A stretch of 64,000 bases of DNA from an uncultured Bacteroidota bacterium (GCA_903926385.1 CAIYIS010000002.1:1-64000); one strand, 5' to 3'. Positions 53,408 to 62,275 are shown, counted from the first letter of the stretch. Made by a program: numbers and translations. The notes: generated by a model not told the origin, from the sequence alone.

Positions 53408-54904
53408 ATGCACAAAAAGTTTCTAACCAATCTCGGATTAATTTTATTCCTGAACTTACTCATCAAGCCCATTTACGTTTTTGGGATTGAAAAAGCAGTA
53501 CAGCATCAGGTAGGAACAGCGGCATACGGTATTTATTTTGCTATTTTCAACTTCTCCTTTTTGTTAACCATTCTACTTGACTTTGGAATCACCAATTTCA
53601 ATAATAAGAATATTGCTCAAAATAACCACCTGCTCACCAAGCACTTCTCTAGCCTTTTTACACTAAAGCTCTTATTGGCGATTGTATATATTATATTGGT
53701 TGTTGTGGTGGGTTTCTCAATTGGTTATGACACACGCTTAATGAAACTGCTCTTAATTCAGGGATTCAACATGTTTCTTTTATTTTTCATCAGTTATTTA
53801 AGGTCGAATTTGGCAGGTTTGCATTTGTTTAAAACAGATGGATTCATTTCTGTTTTGGATAGAACAATCATGATAATACTGGGAGTTTACATGCTTCATT
53901 CAGGCATTTTTTACACTGAAAATGGAATTATGTATTTTGTATACGCCCAAACATTCGCCTATTCTTTTGCCGCTATGACTGCATTCTTTATCATTCTAAA
54001 AAAAACGCATTCGTTTAAGCTAAAGTGGAACTTCCCTTTTTCTATTATGATTCTTAAAAAGAGTCTTCCTTTTGCTATTCTAACCCTTTTAATGTCTTTC
54101 TACAATCGAATTGATTCCGTAATGATAGAACGAATGTTACCAAAAGGTGTAGGAGATGTTCAGTCTGGAATTTATGCACAAGGCTTCCGTATTTTAGATG
54201 CAACCAATATGATTGCATTTCTAGTTGCGGGTGTTCTTCTTCCTGTCTTTTCGAGGATGCTGAAAGAACAAGAATCTGTTGAACCTTTAGTGAAATTAAT
54301 TAGTCGTTTATTGTTAACTCCTGCTATAGTTATTGGAATAGGATGTTTGTTTTACAAGAATGAACTCATTCAATTACTCTATCACCAGGGAGACAAAGAA
54401 ACATTAGCTGAATACACTTTACACATCAAAGAATCTGCAAACATTTTCAGTCTTTTAATGTTAAGTTTCATCGCTGTCTCCACCACATATATCTTCGGAA
54501 CATTACTAACGGCTAACGGAAACATGAAACAATTAAATTACATGGCAGCAACTGGAATGATATTAAATATTATTTTTAATTATTTCTTGATAAAGAAATA
54601 TGAAGCTTTTGGATCGGCTATGTCGAGCATGGGCACTCAGTTTCTTACCGCTATAATACAGGTAATGATTGCACAACGGATTTTTAAATTCAAGGTTAAT
54701 TACAGACTCTTAAATGCCTTCGCACTATTTACAATTGGAGTAATTGCCATCAATTATTGTTCAAAAATGATCCATGTAGAGTGGTTCTCTCAAAACAATT
54801 GGATGGTTAGTTTCTCTATTATGTGTGGAGCCTGCGCAATATGGGCCTTTGTTACCGGTATGATTAGCATAAAGGCGTTTTTCAGAATTCTGAAATTTGG
54901 GTAA
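53408..54904 (+). CDS. polysaccharide flippase (Wzx/MATE-like)
   Basis: A 498-residue membrane protein with 12-14 hydrophobic helices, of the MurJ/Wzx/MATE fold group. IYFAIFNFSFLLTILLDFGI near the N terminus and MILNIIFNYFLIKKYEAFG in the second half are typical of oligosaccharide flippases. It would move a lipid-linked sugar across the inner membrane. Followed by two Wzz-type chain-length genes and a ligase/polymerase; no glycosyltransferase gene is present in this part of the cluster. Confidence 0.88.
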   Translation: MHKKFLTNLGLILFLNLLIKPIYVFGIEKAVQHQVGTAAYGIYFAIFNFSFLLTILLDFGITNFNNKNIAQNNHLLTKHFSSLFTLKLLLAIVYIILVVVVGFSIGYDTRLMKLLLIQGFNMFLLFFISYLRSNLAGLHLFKTDGFISVLDRTIMIILGVYMLHSGIFYTENGIMYFVYAQTFAYSFAAMTAFFIILKKTHSFKLKWNFPFSIMILKKSLPFAILTLLMSFYNRIDSVMIERMLPKGVGDVQSGIYAQGFRILDATNMIAFLVAGVLLPVFSRMLKEQESVEPLVKLISRLLLTPAIVIGIGCLFYKNELIQLLYHQGDKETLAEYTLHIKESANIFSLLMLSFIAVSTTYIFGTLLTANGNMKQLNYMAATGMILNIIFNYFLIKKYEAFGSAMSSMGTQFLTAIIQVMIAQRIFKFKVNYRLLNAFALFTIGVIAINYCSKMIHVEWFSQNNWMVSFSIMCGACAIWAFVTGMISIKAFFRILKFG

Positions 54905-54971
54905 AATTACCACCTATAACAAGCATACAACATAACGAAACGCAAATACATCCTGCTTAAATCATTTTATA

Positions 54972-55001
54972 TTGGCAGTTTCCGAAATTTTTCTACTTTT
55001 G
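54972..55001 (+). promoter_or_regulatory. complete promoter: TTG (-33) + 19 bp + TACTTTTG (-7)
   Basis: TTG at 54972-54974 and TACTTTTG at 54994-55001 with 19 bp between them is the best match in the window to the Bacteroidota vegetative consensus (TTG-N17-23-TAnnTTTG). It drives the wzz-like gene at 55033 with a leader of about 25 nt. Confidence 0.7.
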
Positions 55002-55032
55002 TCATCCAATTATTAAAAATAATATTTATTCT

Positions 55033-56064
55033 ATGAATAGAAGAGAACGGTCGGAAGACAATTTCAACTCGTTAAATGTATTATATTTCATTTATAAATG
55101 GCGTATTCCACTAATCATTATTGGGGTTGCGGCTATTATTATTTCCAGTATTGTTGCATTAACTATTCAGGAAAAATATAAATCTACTGTTATTCTATTC
55201 CCTGCCACTACCAGCTCTATTTCTAAAGCCTTATTATCCGAAAATAGTTTCAAAAACGAAGATGTACTTCAGTTTGGACAGGAAGAGGAAGCCGAACAAA
55301 TGCTACAGATTTTGAATTCTGATGAAATACGATCTCGAATAGCAGAAAAGTTTCATCTCATGCAGCATTACGGAATAGACATTACTGATCGCTACAAACA
55401 AACAAAGTTATATGATGAGTTTCAAAGCAACATAACTTTCAAGAGAACGGAATACATGTCTGTTAAAATAGAAGTAATGGATCGTGACCCGGACACAGCG
55501 GCATTTATTGCTAACGAAATTGCAGCATTGCACGATTCTGCCAAAATAAGAATGGTTCGCGACAGAGCGTATCAGGCACTGAGTATTGTTGGAAAGGAAT
55601 TCCATGCAAAGGAAGCGGATGTGAAACGCATGAATGATTCAATTAAAGCCATAAATAATCTTGGAATCTATGATTACGAATCTCAATCTGACAAAACAGT
55701 CGAGCAATATTCCATAGCTATTTCGAAAGGAGACCAAAGGGCAGTAAAAGCCTTAGAAGAAAAACTGAAGGTTTTGGCTCAGTACGGAAGCATTTATGTT
55801 GCCCTGAGAGACAATTTGGTTCTTCAGAACAAACAACTTAACATTTTAAAAACAAAATATGAGGAGGCCTTGGTGGACGCCAAGCAAATACTTCCCCAAA
55901 AATTTGTGGTGAGCAGTGCTTTTCCGGCAGAGAAGAAATCTTATCCCGTTCGCTGGATAATTGTTGTCGTTTCTTTAATGTCTTCTTTGCTTATCGCGAT
56001 TATCGGAATTCTGGTAATTGAAAACATTCGACAGTTTAAGGGTGGAAAAACCGAAGCCGAATGA
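55033..56064 (+). CDS. Wzz-type polysaccharide chain-length regulator (copy 1)
   Basis: A 343-residue inner-membrane protein with an N-terminal helix (about 20-42, IPLIIIGVAAIIISSIVALTI), a periplasmic coiled coil (about 45-300) and a second helix near the C terminus (about 313-332, WIIVVVSLMSSLLIAIIGIL). The EKYKSTVILFPATTSS segment is a Wzz-like wzzE/PCP motif. It lacks a kinase domain, so it is a PCP-1/2a type. Its stop TGA overlaps an ATG (56061) and a second PCP gene follows. Confidence 0.85.
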   Translation: MNRRERSEDNFNSLNVLYFIYKWRIPLIIIGVAAIIISSIVALTIQEKYKSTVILFPATTSSISKALLSENSFKNEDVLQFGQEEEAEQMLQILNSDEIRSRIAEKFHLMQHYGIDITDRYKQTKLYDEFQSNITFKRTEYMSVKIEVMDRDPDTAAFIANEIAALHDSAKIRMVRDRAYQALSIVGKEFHAKEADVKRMNDSIKAINNLGIYDYESQSDKTVEQYSIAISKGDQRAVKALEEKLKVLAQYGSIYVALRDNLVLQNKQLNILKTKYEEALVDAKQILPQKFVVSSAFPAEKKSYPVRWIIVVVSLMSSLLIAIIGILVIENIRQFKGGKTEAE

Positions 56065-56280
56065 CTACGGAAACCGGTCGTCAATTTCGTAAATAGAAAT
56101 AGGCAGCTGGCAACTCAAAAAATACTAAAGGCTATAGAAAAACCAGAAATTAATAAAGAAGAAAACACAAAAGATAACAAAAACAAATTAACAGAAACAA
56201 AAGCTGAAAAAGGAGAACGACAGGAAAAAATAATAGAAAAACCAACAGAAGAAAAAGACCAAACAACAACATACACTGCC
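56065..56280 (+). other. 72 stop-free Lys/Glu/Thr-rich codons preceding the second Wzz-type gene
   Basis: From the stop of copy 1 to ATG 56281 the same frame stays open but has no ATG, GTG or TTG; composition is very rich in Lys, Glu, Asn and Thr. A separate ATG at 56061, overlapping the TGA of copy 1, opens only 11 codons (MTTETGRQFRK). A single-base shift near 56093 would join that ATG to the open stretch and to copy 2, so a frameshifted N-terminal extension is possible. Confidence 0.45.
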
Positions 56281-57237
56281 ATGCAGGAATACACACAAAG
56301 CAACTATCACTTTTTAAAACTTATCATAAAATGGAAACTCTATTTTATAATTGTAACCGTTTTAGCTATTTTAACTGCCTCTTTATTTTCAAGCGAATTA
56401 TTCATTCCTTCAAAATATAAATCCTTTGCTATTGTTTACCCCTGTAATCTAACACCCTATAGTCAGGAAAGCGCTACGGAACAAATGATGCAATTATTAG
56501 CATCTGCAGATATTCAAAATTCTATAATCAAAAAATTTGACCTTCCTAAACGATATAAAATAGACACCACGGCACAAGCTGGAAAGGCTGCGTTAATTGC
56601 CACATACGAATCAAATGTATCTATAAGTCGTACACAATTCGAATCTATCGAGATAAAAGTTTTGGATACAGATCCTAAAGTAGCATGCGCAATGGTGAAA
56701 GAGATAATTAATGCCCTTAATTTAAAGGCGAGAAACTTACAGAGGGATAAAACAAAAGAAGTGCTTGTTGTGCTTTCTAATCAGCTTAAATATGAAAAAC
56801 AACAATTAGATTCAATCAGCTTTAGACTTCTGGATTTAAGAACCAAATACCAAATCCTCGACTATAATTCTCAAGCAAAAGAAATAATGAAAGCTTACCT
56901 GAAAGTTTTGGGAAGTGGAAAAGGAAGTGAAAACTTCAAAACGATTGAAGGAATGATGCATAATCTGGAAGAAAAAGGAGGAGATTATTATGAAAGCATG
57001 AAAGTATTTAGTGAACTTTTGAAAGGATATTCCAAAACCAAATTGGATTACAATTTAGAATGGAGAAATATGAACAAGGAATTAACGTATACCAATTTGG
57101 TAACAGCCCCTACTCCATCAGATAAAAAGGCTTATCCTATTCGCTCATTAATTGTATTAGTATCGGCTGTTTCCGCAAATTTGTTTTTATTTCTAATTAT
57201 TGTTTTTCTTGACACAAAAAGAAAAGCGTTTCAGTAG
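56281..57237 (+). CDS. Wzz-type polysaccharide chain-length regulator (copy 2)
   Basis: A 318-residue paralog of the preceding gene (FLKLIIKWKLYFIIV near residue 12; the ELFIPSKYKSFAIVYPC segment corresponds to the EKYKSTVILFPA segment of copy 1; second helix near 292-310). The ATG gives about 11 residues before the first helix, like copy 1 with about 20, so 56281 is the natural start; an upstream extension is discussed separately. Tandem PCP genes may set two chain-length ranges or form a hetero-oligomer. Confidence 0.83.
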   Translation: MQEYTQSNYHFLKLIIKWKLYFIIVTVLAILTASLFSSELFIPSKYKSFAIVYPCNLTPYSQESATEQMMQLLASADIQNSIIKKFDLPKRYKIDTTAQAGKAALIATYESNVSISRTQFESIEIKVLDTDPKVACAMVKEIINALNLKARNLQRDKTKEVLVVLSNQLKYEKQQLDSISFRLLDLRTKYQILDYNSQAKEIMKAYLKVLGSGKGSENFKTIEGMMHNLEEKGGDYYESMKVFSELLKGYSKTKLDYNLEWRNMNKELTYTNLVTAPTPSDKKAYPIRSLIVLVSAVSANLFLFLIIVFLDTKRKAFQ

Positions 57238-57245
57238 TTAAAACA

Positions 57246-58700
57246 TTGTCAGCTCAAAAAAACATATTATGGGTTTTGGGACTCAGTATTGCATTTATCA
57301 TTTTAAATGCAGTATGCACTTATTTTGAGTTCTATTATTTCAACCTTGTTCCTGCTGTTGTATTAGTCGTTTTACTCGCGCTCTTTTCTCTCGACAAACT
57401 AATTCTTTTCGTTGTTTTTCTTACTCCCTTGGCAATAAATTTACAAAATTTAGAAGGAGGATTAGGATTAAGTTTACCAACAGAGCCGATTATCTTTGGC
57501 ATTATGTTGATTTATATTTTTAAGCAATTGCACAAAAACACTATGGATATTAAAGTGATGAAACACCCCATCACTATTGCCATTATAATAAATCTTATTT
57601 GGATATTTATTACTTGTGTAACCAGCGACATTCCGGTTGTATCGTTTAAATTTTTAATTTCCAGATTGTGGTTTGTTATTGTGTTTTTCTTTTTGTGTAC
57701 TGAATTATTCAAAAACTACAAAAACATCAAACGATTCAATTGGCTTTATATTCTGCCGTTCACCATCATTATTTTTTATACACTTTACGAGCACTCATTA
57801 ATGAACTTTGCCGAAGCTCCAGCAAACTATGTTATGTCACCATTTTATAACGACCATACTATTTACGGTGCTATGTTAGCTATGTTTTTCCCTGTGTTGA
57901 TTTTCTATAGTCTAAACAAAAAGTATTCTGGCAGTATAAAATTCGCGGCTTTCTCTCTGCTTCTGATTTTTATTATTGCATTAATTTTCTCCTATACTCG
58001 TGCCGCTTGGGTTAGTTTGGCTGTTGCTCTTATAAGTTTTGCTTTACTACTATTAAGGATTAAATTTAAATACATCATGATTGTTTTTGTTGGTGTAGCC
58101 TCAGTTGCTCTTGTTTATCAGACAGAAATAGTAATGAAACTGGAACAAAACAGACAAGATGCTTCTCAGGACTTTGATAAACACATTCAATCTATTTCTA
58201 ACATTTCTACTGATGCTTCCAATCTTGAACGATTGAACAGATGGAATGCTGCATTCAGAATGTTTGCTGAGCGTCCTGTTTTTGGATGGGGACCGGGCAC
58301 TTATAGTTTTGAATATGCACCTTTTCAGCATGCACACGAAAAAACAATCATAAGTACCAATATGGGAGATAAAGGAAATGCCCATAGTGAGTACATAGGC
58401 CCCTTGAGTGAATCCGGTGTATTAGGTGTGCTCACGTTTTTAGGAATCATAGTTTGTACATTATCCACAGGCTTCCGATTATACTATACTTTGAAGGATA
58501 ACGAAACCAAAAAAATTGTATTGGTTACCCTGCTAGGTTTTATTACCTACATTGTGCATGGATTTCTAAACGACTTTTTGGACACAGACAAAGCATCTGT
58601 TCCGTTCTGGGGATTCATCGCTATTCTGGTAGCTATTGATATTTACCATAACAATCCGAAGGAGGAAATCATACTGACCTCTCCCGAACTTATCCCATAA
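57246..58700 (+). CDS. O-antigen ligase/polymerase family membrane protein
   Basis: A 484-residue protein with about 11 hydrophobic helices and a large periplasmic loop carrying RLNRWNAAFRMFAERPVFGW and GNAHSEYIGPLSESGVLG, the Wzy_C/WaaL signature with the His of the active region. It either polymerises the repeat units (Wzy) or transfers them (WaaL). Starts with TTG at 57246, 8 nt after the upstream stop, since no earlier ATG is in frame. Ends the cluster at a terminator. Confidence 0.85.
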   Translation: MSAQKNILWVLGLSIAFIILNAVCTYFEFYYFNLVPAVVLVVLLALFSLDKLILFVVFLTPLAINLQNLEGGLGLSLPTEPIIFGIMLIYIFKQLHKNTMDIKVMKHPITIAIIINLIWIFITCVTSDIPVVSFKFLISRLWFVIVFFFLCTELFKNYKNIKRFNWLYILPFTIIIFYTLYEHSLMNFAEAPANYVMSPFYNDHTIYGAMLAMFFPVLIFYSLNKKYSGSIKFAAFSLLLIFIIALIFSYTRAAWVSLAVALISFALLLLRIKFKYIMIVFVGVASVALVYQTEIVMKLEQNRQDASQDFDKHIQSISNISTDASNLERLNRWNAAFRMFAERPVFGWGPGTYSFEYAPFQHAHEKTIISTNMGDKGNAHSEYIGPLSESGVLGVLTFLGIIVCTLSTGFRLYYTLKDNETKKIVLVTLLGFITYIVHGFLNDFLDTDKASVPFWGFIAILVAIDIYHNNPKEEIILTSPELIP

Positions 58701-58702
58701 AA

Positions 58703-58738
58703 AAAAGCCGAATCTTGAATTATCACGATTCGGCTTTT
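58703..58738. terminator. bidirectional rho-independent terminator
   Basis: AAAAGCCGAATC (58703-58714) and GATTCGGCTTTT (58727-58738) are perfect arms around a 12-nt loop. It lies between the converging polysaccharide cluster and the phosphatase gene. Confidence 0.85.
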
Positions 58739-58755
58739 CTGTTTTACTTATAAAA

Positions 58756-59994
58756 TTAGTGCATCCTTAAACTGAACAAGGCTATATCGTCTATATATGG
58801 CATACTTTGTTTGTAGTTAATTATTGTCTCCATGATTAACCTGTTTAGCGATTTCATATCCAACTCAGGATTGTTCTTAATAATATCTTTTAGAGAATCT
58901 ATTCCAAAATCTTCCGAATTGTCATTTTCCAATTCTACCAAACCATCCGTATAACAAACAATCGTGGTTCCTGAAGAAATGTTGAGGATTCCCTCTTTCA
59001 CTTTTGTTATTTCATCAAACATTCCTAATCCTGTACAACCTGTTTTCAATAAACTAATGGAATTACCAACCGACACCAGAGGCGGATTGTGAGCAGCATT
59101 TATATAGGTAAGAGTTCGTGTTACCAAATTATATTTGGCAATAAATAAAGTAATAAACTTTTCGCCTTTTGCACTGGCCATTACTTTTGTATTTAGTTCT
59201 TTCACCAGTTCAGTCAACGAAGTGGTATGGCTAAACAAAACACGGAGGTTTGCTTGAAAGTTCGACATTAGCAAAGCTGCTGCTACTCCTTTACCCGATA
59301 CATCGGCTACACAAAAAGCACATTCGTTTTTATTGAGCCATATAAAATCATAGTAATCTCCACCAACTTCCTGATGTGGCAAATAAAATGCAGCAGTATC
59401 CAACACATTATCTTTTGGCAACGAGGTTGGGAAAAGCATCGACTGCATTTCCGAGGCGAGCTCCAGCTCTTTACGCATGGCAGCCTGACGAATGTTCTCT
59501 TTTGCCAGTTTTTTGTTTTCAATAGCAACTACAATAATACTTGCCAATGTTTGTACAAATGGCAAATGCTTAATAGTCGGACTTACCTCCACCTTGTCTT
59601 CTAAATCTCCAATCAGAACATAAGCTAAAGGTTGGGTTTTGTGAAACACAGGAATTATAATTTCGAAAGTCTTGCTTAATGAACTTTGTGAAAAATTTGT
59701 AGTACTAATTTCGTGAATTGGCAACAAATCTTTTTCGACATTAATATCGCTATATTCATTACCGACACCATACTTTAAGATGCATCTCCAACCGTTTTCG
59801 TAACTAAACAAAACCAGTTTCCCGATGTTCAATTCCACTTTAATTACTGTTTCAAAAATCTCCAGTAATTGTTCTGTTGAGTGATTATTGTTGATTGCTT
59901 TTGTAATTTCAAGAAGTGAATTAAGTTTTATATCCTTAATTCGCTTCGAGAGATTTCTATGCATTTGTGAAGACATTTCAAAACTATTATCCAT
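58756..59994 (-). CDS. GAF + SpoIIE (PP2C-type) serine phosphatase
   Basis: A 412-residue signalling protein of the RsbU/SpoIIE type. A GAF-like sensor domain (about 25-170) is followed by a helix LASEMQSMLFPTSLP and the PP2C domain (about 205-410), with metal-binding Asp residues in GGDYYDFIW, CVADVSGKGVAAALLM, CYTDGLVELEN and DDIALFSL. It likely dephosphorylates an anti-sigma-factor antagonist, but no such partner gene is adjacent. A near-consensus -7 box with one mismatch is upstream (TACCTTCG on the minus strand, 60004-60011). Confidence 0.88.
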   Translation of the reverse strand: MDNSFEMSSQMHRNLSKRIKDIKLNSLLEITKAINNNHSTEQLLEIFETVIKVELNIGKLVLFSYENGWRCILKYGVGNEYSDINVEKDLLPIHEISTTNFSQSSLSKTFEIIIPVFHKTQPLAYVLIGDLEDKVEVSPTIKHLPFVQTLASIIVVAIENKKLAKENIRQAAMRKELELASEMQSMLFPTSLPKDNVLDTAAFYLPHQEVGGDYYDFIWLNKNECAFCVADVSGKGVAAALLMSNFQANLRVLFSHTTSLTELVKELNTKVMASAKGEKFITLFIAKYNLVTRTLTYINAAHNPPLVSVGNSISLLKTGCTGLGMFDEITKVKEGILNISSGTTIVCYTDGLVELENDNSEDFGIDSLKDIIKNNPELDMKSLNRLIMETIINYKQSMPYIDDIALFSLRMH

Positions 59995-60095
59995 TTTGTA
60001 CTACGAAGGTATTAAACTTATGCGTTGGTTGTATCCAATTTTTAAAATAAATTAATGAATCTGGTGTATTTTCAAGCTTTTCAAACTTCAAAAAT

Positions 60096-61028
60096 TTACT
60101 CCCTTAATTTCGCTAATAGGTCAGGAAGCATCTTTAATGCTGCCACTTCTTTCATTTTGCCTCTTGCCTCACCAGCAGGGGAACCAAAGTATGTTTTCCC
60201 GGGTGCAATATCCTCGCCTAAGCCTGACTGAGCTAATAATACTGCTCCATTTCCTAACACCACATCACTTCTTACACCAGCCTGCCCCCAGATAGTTACT
60301 CCATCCCCAATTTTCACAACCCCTGCTACTGCAACTTGCGCTGCCATTAGACACATTTTTCCGATTTGCGTATCATGCCCAATATGTACCTGATTATCGA
60401 GTTTGGTTCCTGTGCCAATTATGGTTTCGCCCGAAACACCCTTATCTATGGTACACATAGCGCCAATTTCAACATTGTCTTCTATCCTAACACTTCCAGA
60501 TGAAATCATTTTATCAAACTTATCTGCCCTCTTTTTGTAATAAAATGCATCCGCACCTATCACAGTGTTTGCATGAATTATCACATTATTTCCAATATGG
60601 CAATCATCATAAATAACCACATTGGGATGTAACACACAATTATTACCAACTGTAACATTATTCCCCAAATACACTCCCGGCATAATCACAGTATTCTCGC
60701 CTACTTTGGCTGTATCACTTTTAGGTTGCAAAGAGTATGTCAGTGGGTAAAAATGGCGAACTAATTTGTTATAATCCCTGAATGGATCATCAGAAATAAG
60801 GAGTCCCTTACCTGCCAGGCACTCTACTTTTACGTTGATTAAAATGGTGGTGGCTTTTGAGTGTAGAGCCTTATCGTAATACTTGGGATGATCAACAAAA
60901 ACGATATCACCGGCTTCTACCATGTGAATTTCGTTTAACCCGGTAATACTATGGTTTTCGTCTCCCACAAATTCGCAATTAATGAGCGAAGCAATTTCTT
61001 TGAGGGTATGCGGATTTTTTAATTTCAT
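60096..61028 (-). CDS. lpxD: LpxD-type UDP-3-O-acyl-glucosamine N-acyltransferase
   Basis: A 310-residue left-handed beta-helix acyltransferase that adds the second acyl chain in lipid A synthesis. The N-terminal UDP-binding domain (HTLKEIASLINCEFVGDENH) is followed by hexapeptide repeats (about 100-270), with the catalytic His in LDNQVHIGHDTQIG and the VIGADAFYYKKR region. The C-terminal helical tail is shorter than in E. coli LpxD. Bacteroidota often carry two LpxD-like proteins; this could be either. Next gene downstream of efp, separated by a terminator. Confidence 0.86.
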   Translation of the reverse strand: MKLKNPHTLKEIASLINCEFVGDENHSITGLNEIHMVEAGDIVFVDHPKYYDKALHSKATTILINVKVECLAGKGLLISDDPFRDYNKLVRHFYPLTYSLQPKSDTAKVGENTVIMPGVYLGNNVTVGNNCVLHPNVVIYDDCHIGNNVIIHANTVIGADAFYYKKRADKFDKMISSGSVRIEDNVEIGAMCTIDKGVSGETIIGTGTKLDNQVHIGHDTQIGKMCLMAAQVAVAGVVKIGDGVTIWGQAGVRSDVVLGNGAVLLAQSGLGEDIAPGKTYFGSPAGEARGKMKEVAALKMLPDLLAKLRE

Positions 61029-61066
61029 TCAATTTTTAGTTATTAGTCAATAAATATATCCAAAAT

Positions 61067-61100
61067 AAAACGCCTTATTAAATCAATAATGAGGCGTTTT
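61067..61100 (-). terminator. terminator of efp
   Basis: AAAACGCC (61067-61074) pairs with GGCGTTTT (61093-61100), extended imperfectly by TTATT and AATAAT; on the minus strand the stem is followed by a TTTT run. Confidence 0.65.
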
Positions 61101-61121
61101 ACAGAAACAATTAGGTACTTA

Positions 61122-61682
61122 TTATTTCACACGCTCAACATACGAATTGGTACGTGTATCAATTTTAATTTTTTCGCCTTCGTTTACAAACAATGGCACA
61201 TTTACAACAGCTCCGGTTTCCATAGTTGCCGGTTTTAGGGTGTTAGTAGCTGTATCTCCTTTTACTCCCGGTTCAGCATAAGTTATTACTAATTCCACAA
61301 AAGTAGGGCCTTCAGCTAATATAGGTTCGTCACCTTCGAACGAAACTTTTACTTCCATTCCTTCTTTCAAAAATTTTATTCCATCTCCCAACAATATTCC
61401 CGGAATATGAATTTGCTCGTATGTTTCATTATCCATCAAAACGATAAAATCGCCTTCGGAATAAATAAACTGCATTTGTTTATAATCCACACGAACCATT
61501 TCAACTGCTTCGCCTGCACGAAAACGATTTTCTACAATTTTACCATTCTTCAAATTTCGCATTCTTGCCTGATAAAAAGCTCTTAAATTTCCGGGTGTAC
61601 GGTGTTGATACTCCTCTATTCTGCAAAGGTCGCCATTAAAACGTATTACCGAACCAACACTGATATCGCCTGAGTTTGCCAT
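61122..61682 (-). CDS. efp: translation elongation factor P
   Basis: Relieves ribosome stalling at polyproline runs. 186 residues, three OB-like domains, with RFNGDLCRIEEYQHRTPGNLRAF at the domain I loop and ATMETGAVVNVPLFVNEGEKI near the end. The loop tip, where E. coli has Lys34 (PGKG), is Asn32 here (PGNL), so the lysine modified by EpmA/EpmB and the arginine modified by EarP are both absent. Domain III TNSYVERV is normal. Promoter TATATTTG is 41 nt upstream. Confidence 0.94.
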   Translation of the reverse strand: MANSGDISVGSVIRFNGDLCRIEEYQHRTPGNLRAFYQARMRNLKNGKIVENRFRAGEAVEMVRVDYKQMQFIYSEGDFIVLMDNETYEQIHIPGILLGDGIKFLKEGMEVKVSFEGDEPILAEGPTFVELVITYAEPGVKGDTATNTLKPATMETGAVVNVPLFVNEGEKIKIDTRTNSYVERVK

Positions 61683-61723
61683 ATTTATATTCTTTTTTTG
61701 TTAATTATTTTTATTTTGGAGTG

Positions 61724-61731
61724 CAAATATA
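61724..61731 (-). promoter_or_regulatory. -7 promoter element (TATATTTG) of efp
   Basis: Exact TAnnTTTG match on the minus strand, 41 nt upstream of the efp start. Confidence 0.55.
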
Positions 61732-62275
61732 CAATTATTGCTTAATGTAACGATTCATTTACCGATAAAAACACCCAGACTCTGTAGCGAACTAAATCCT
61801 TAATTCAAAAAACAGAATTTGAGGAGGGGTTTGCCTTACATCATTTCACTAAAACAAAATATGTATCCCCCTAAATAAACACTTTTAAACTTGAGCGGAA
61901 ACCCATTCCTGAAAAATGGAAGCCACTTAAACTCTAGTAGAAGCCTATTCCTGAAAATTGGAAGCCACTTAAACTCTAGTAGAAGCCTATTCCTGAAAAA
62001 TGGAAGCCACTTAAACTCCGTTTTACCCATAGGCCAAGTTATTATATGCGTTTAAACGAAGGATTTTTAAGGTTGCGTATTTTTCAGCTTTCTGGGCAAA
62101 ATGCGTTTTAATGCGGTTTTTTTTCGAAAAATGAACAATTTTGAAAAATTTAAGAATTCTGATACTATCATATATGTACTAAAACCTAAAACCTAAGTGT
62201 AAAAACAGCCAAGCTAATTTTGTTGAGTAGGTGTCGAAAAACTTACTACTTTTATCCATCGAAAAAAATCGAATT
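61732..62275. other. gene-free gap containing array F
   Basis: Holds array F (61875-62021), then about 250 bp in which only a near-promoter box (TACTTTTA, 62247-62254, one mismatch) for the TPR gene is seen. A frame open on the minus strand through the array (to 61836) is a repeat artefact. Confidence 0.65.
61875..62021. repeat. tandem array F: 42-bp unit made of two 21-bp halves
   Basis: Seven 21-bp blocks start at 61875, 61896, 61917, 61938, 61959, 61980 and 62001. Two kinds alternate, TGGAAGCCACTTAAACTC and TAGAAGCCTATTCCTGAAAA. The two kinds share a TxGAAGCCxxTT core, so the 42-bp unit looks like a duplicated and diverged 21-bp block. Confidence 0.88.

Noticed and set aside
61836-62030. 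64-codon minus-strand frame over array F
   Set aside because: Repeat artefact; no ribosome-binding or promoter signal.
62231-62275. GTG start of the TPR gene at 62231
   Set aside because: ATG 62276 gives a clean signal peptide directly; the 15 residues before it add nothing recognisable.
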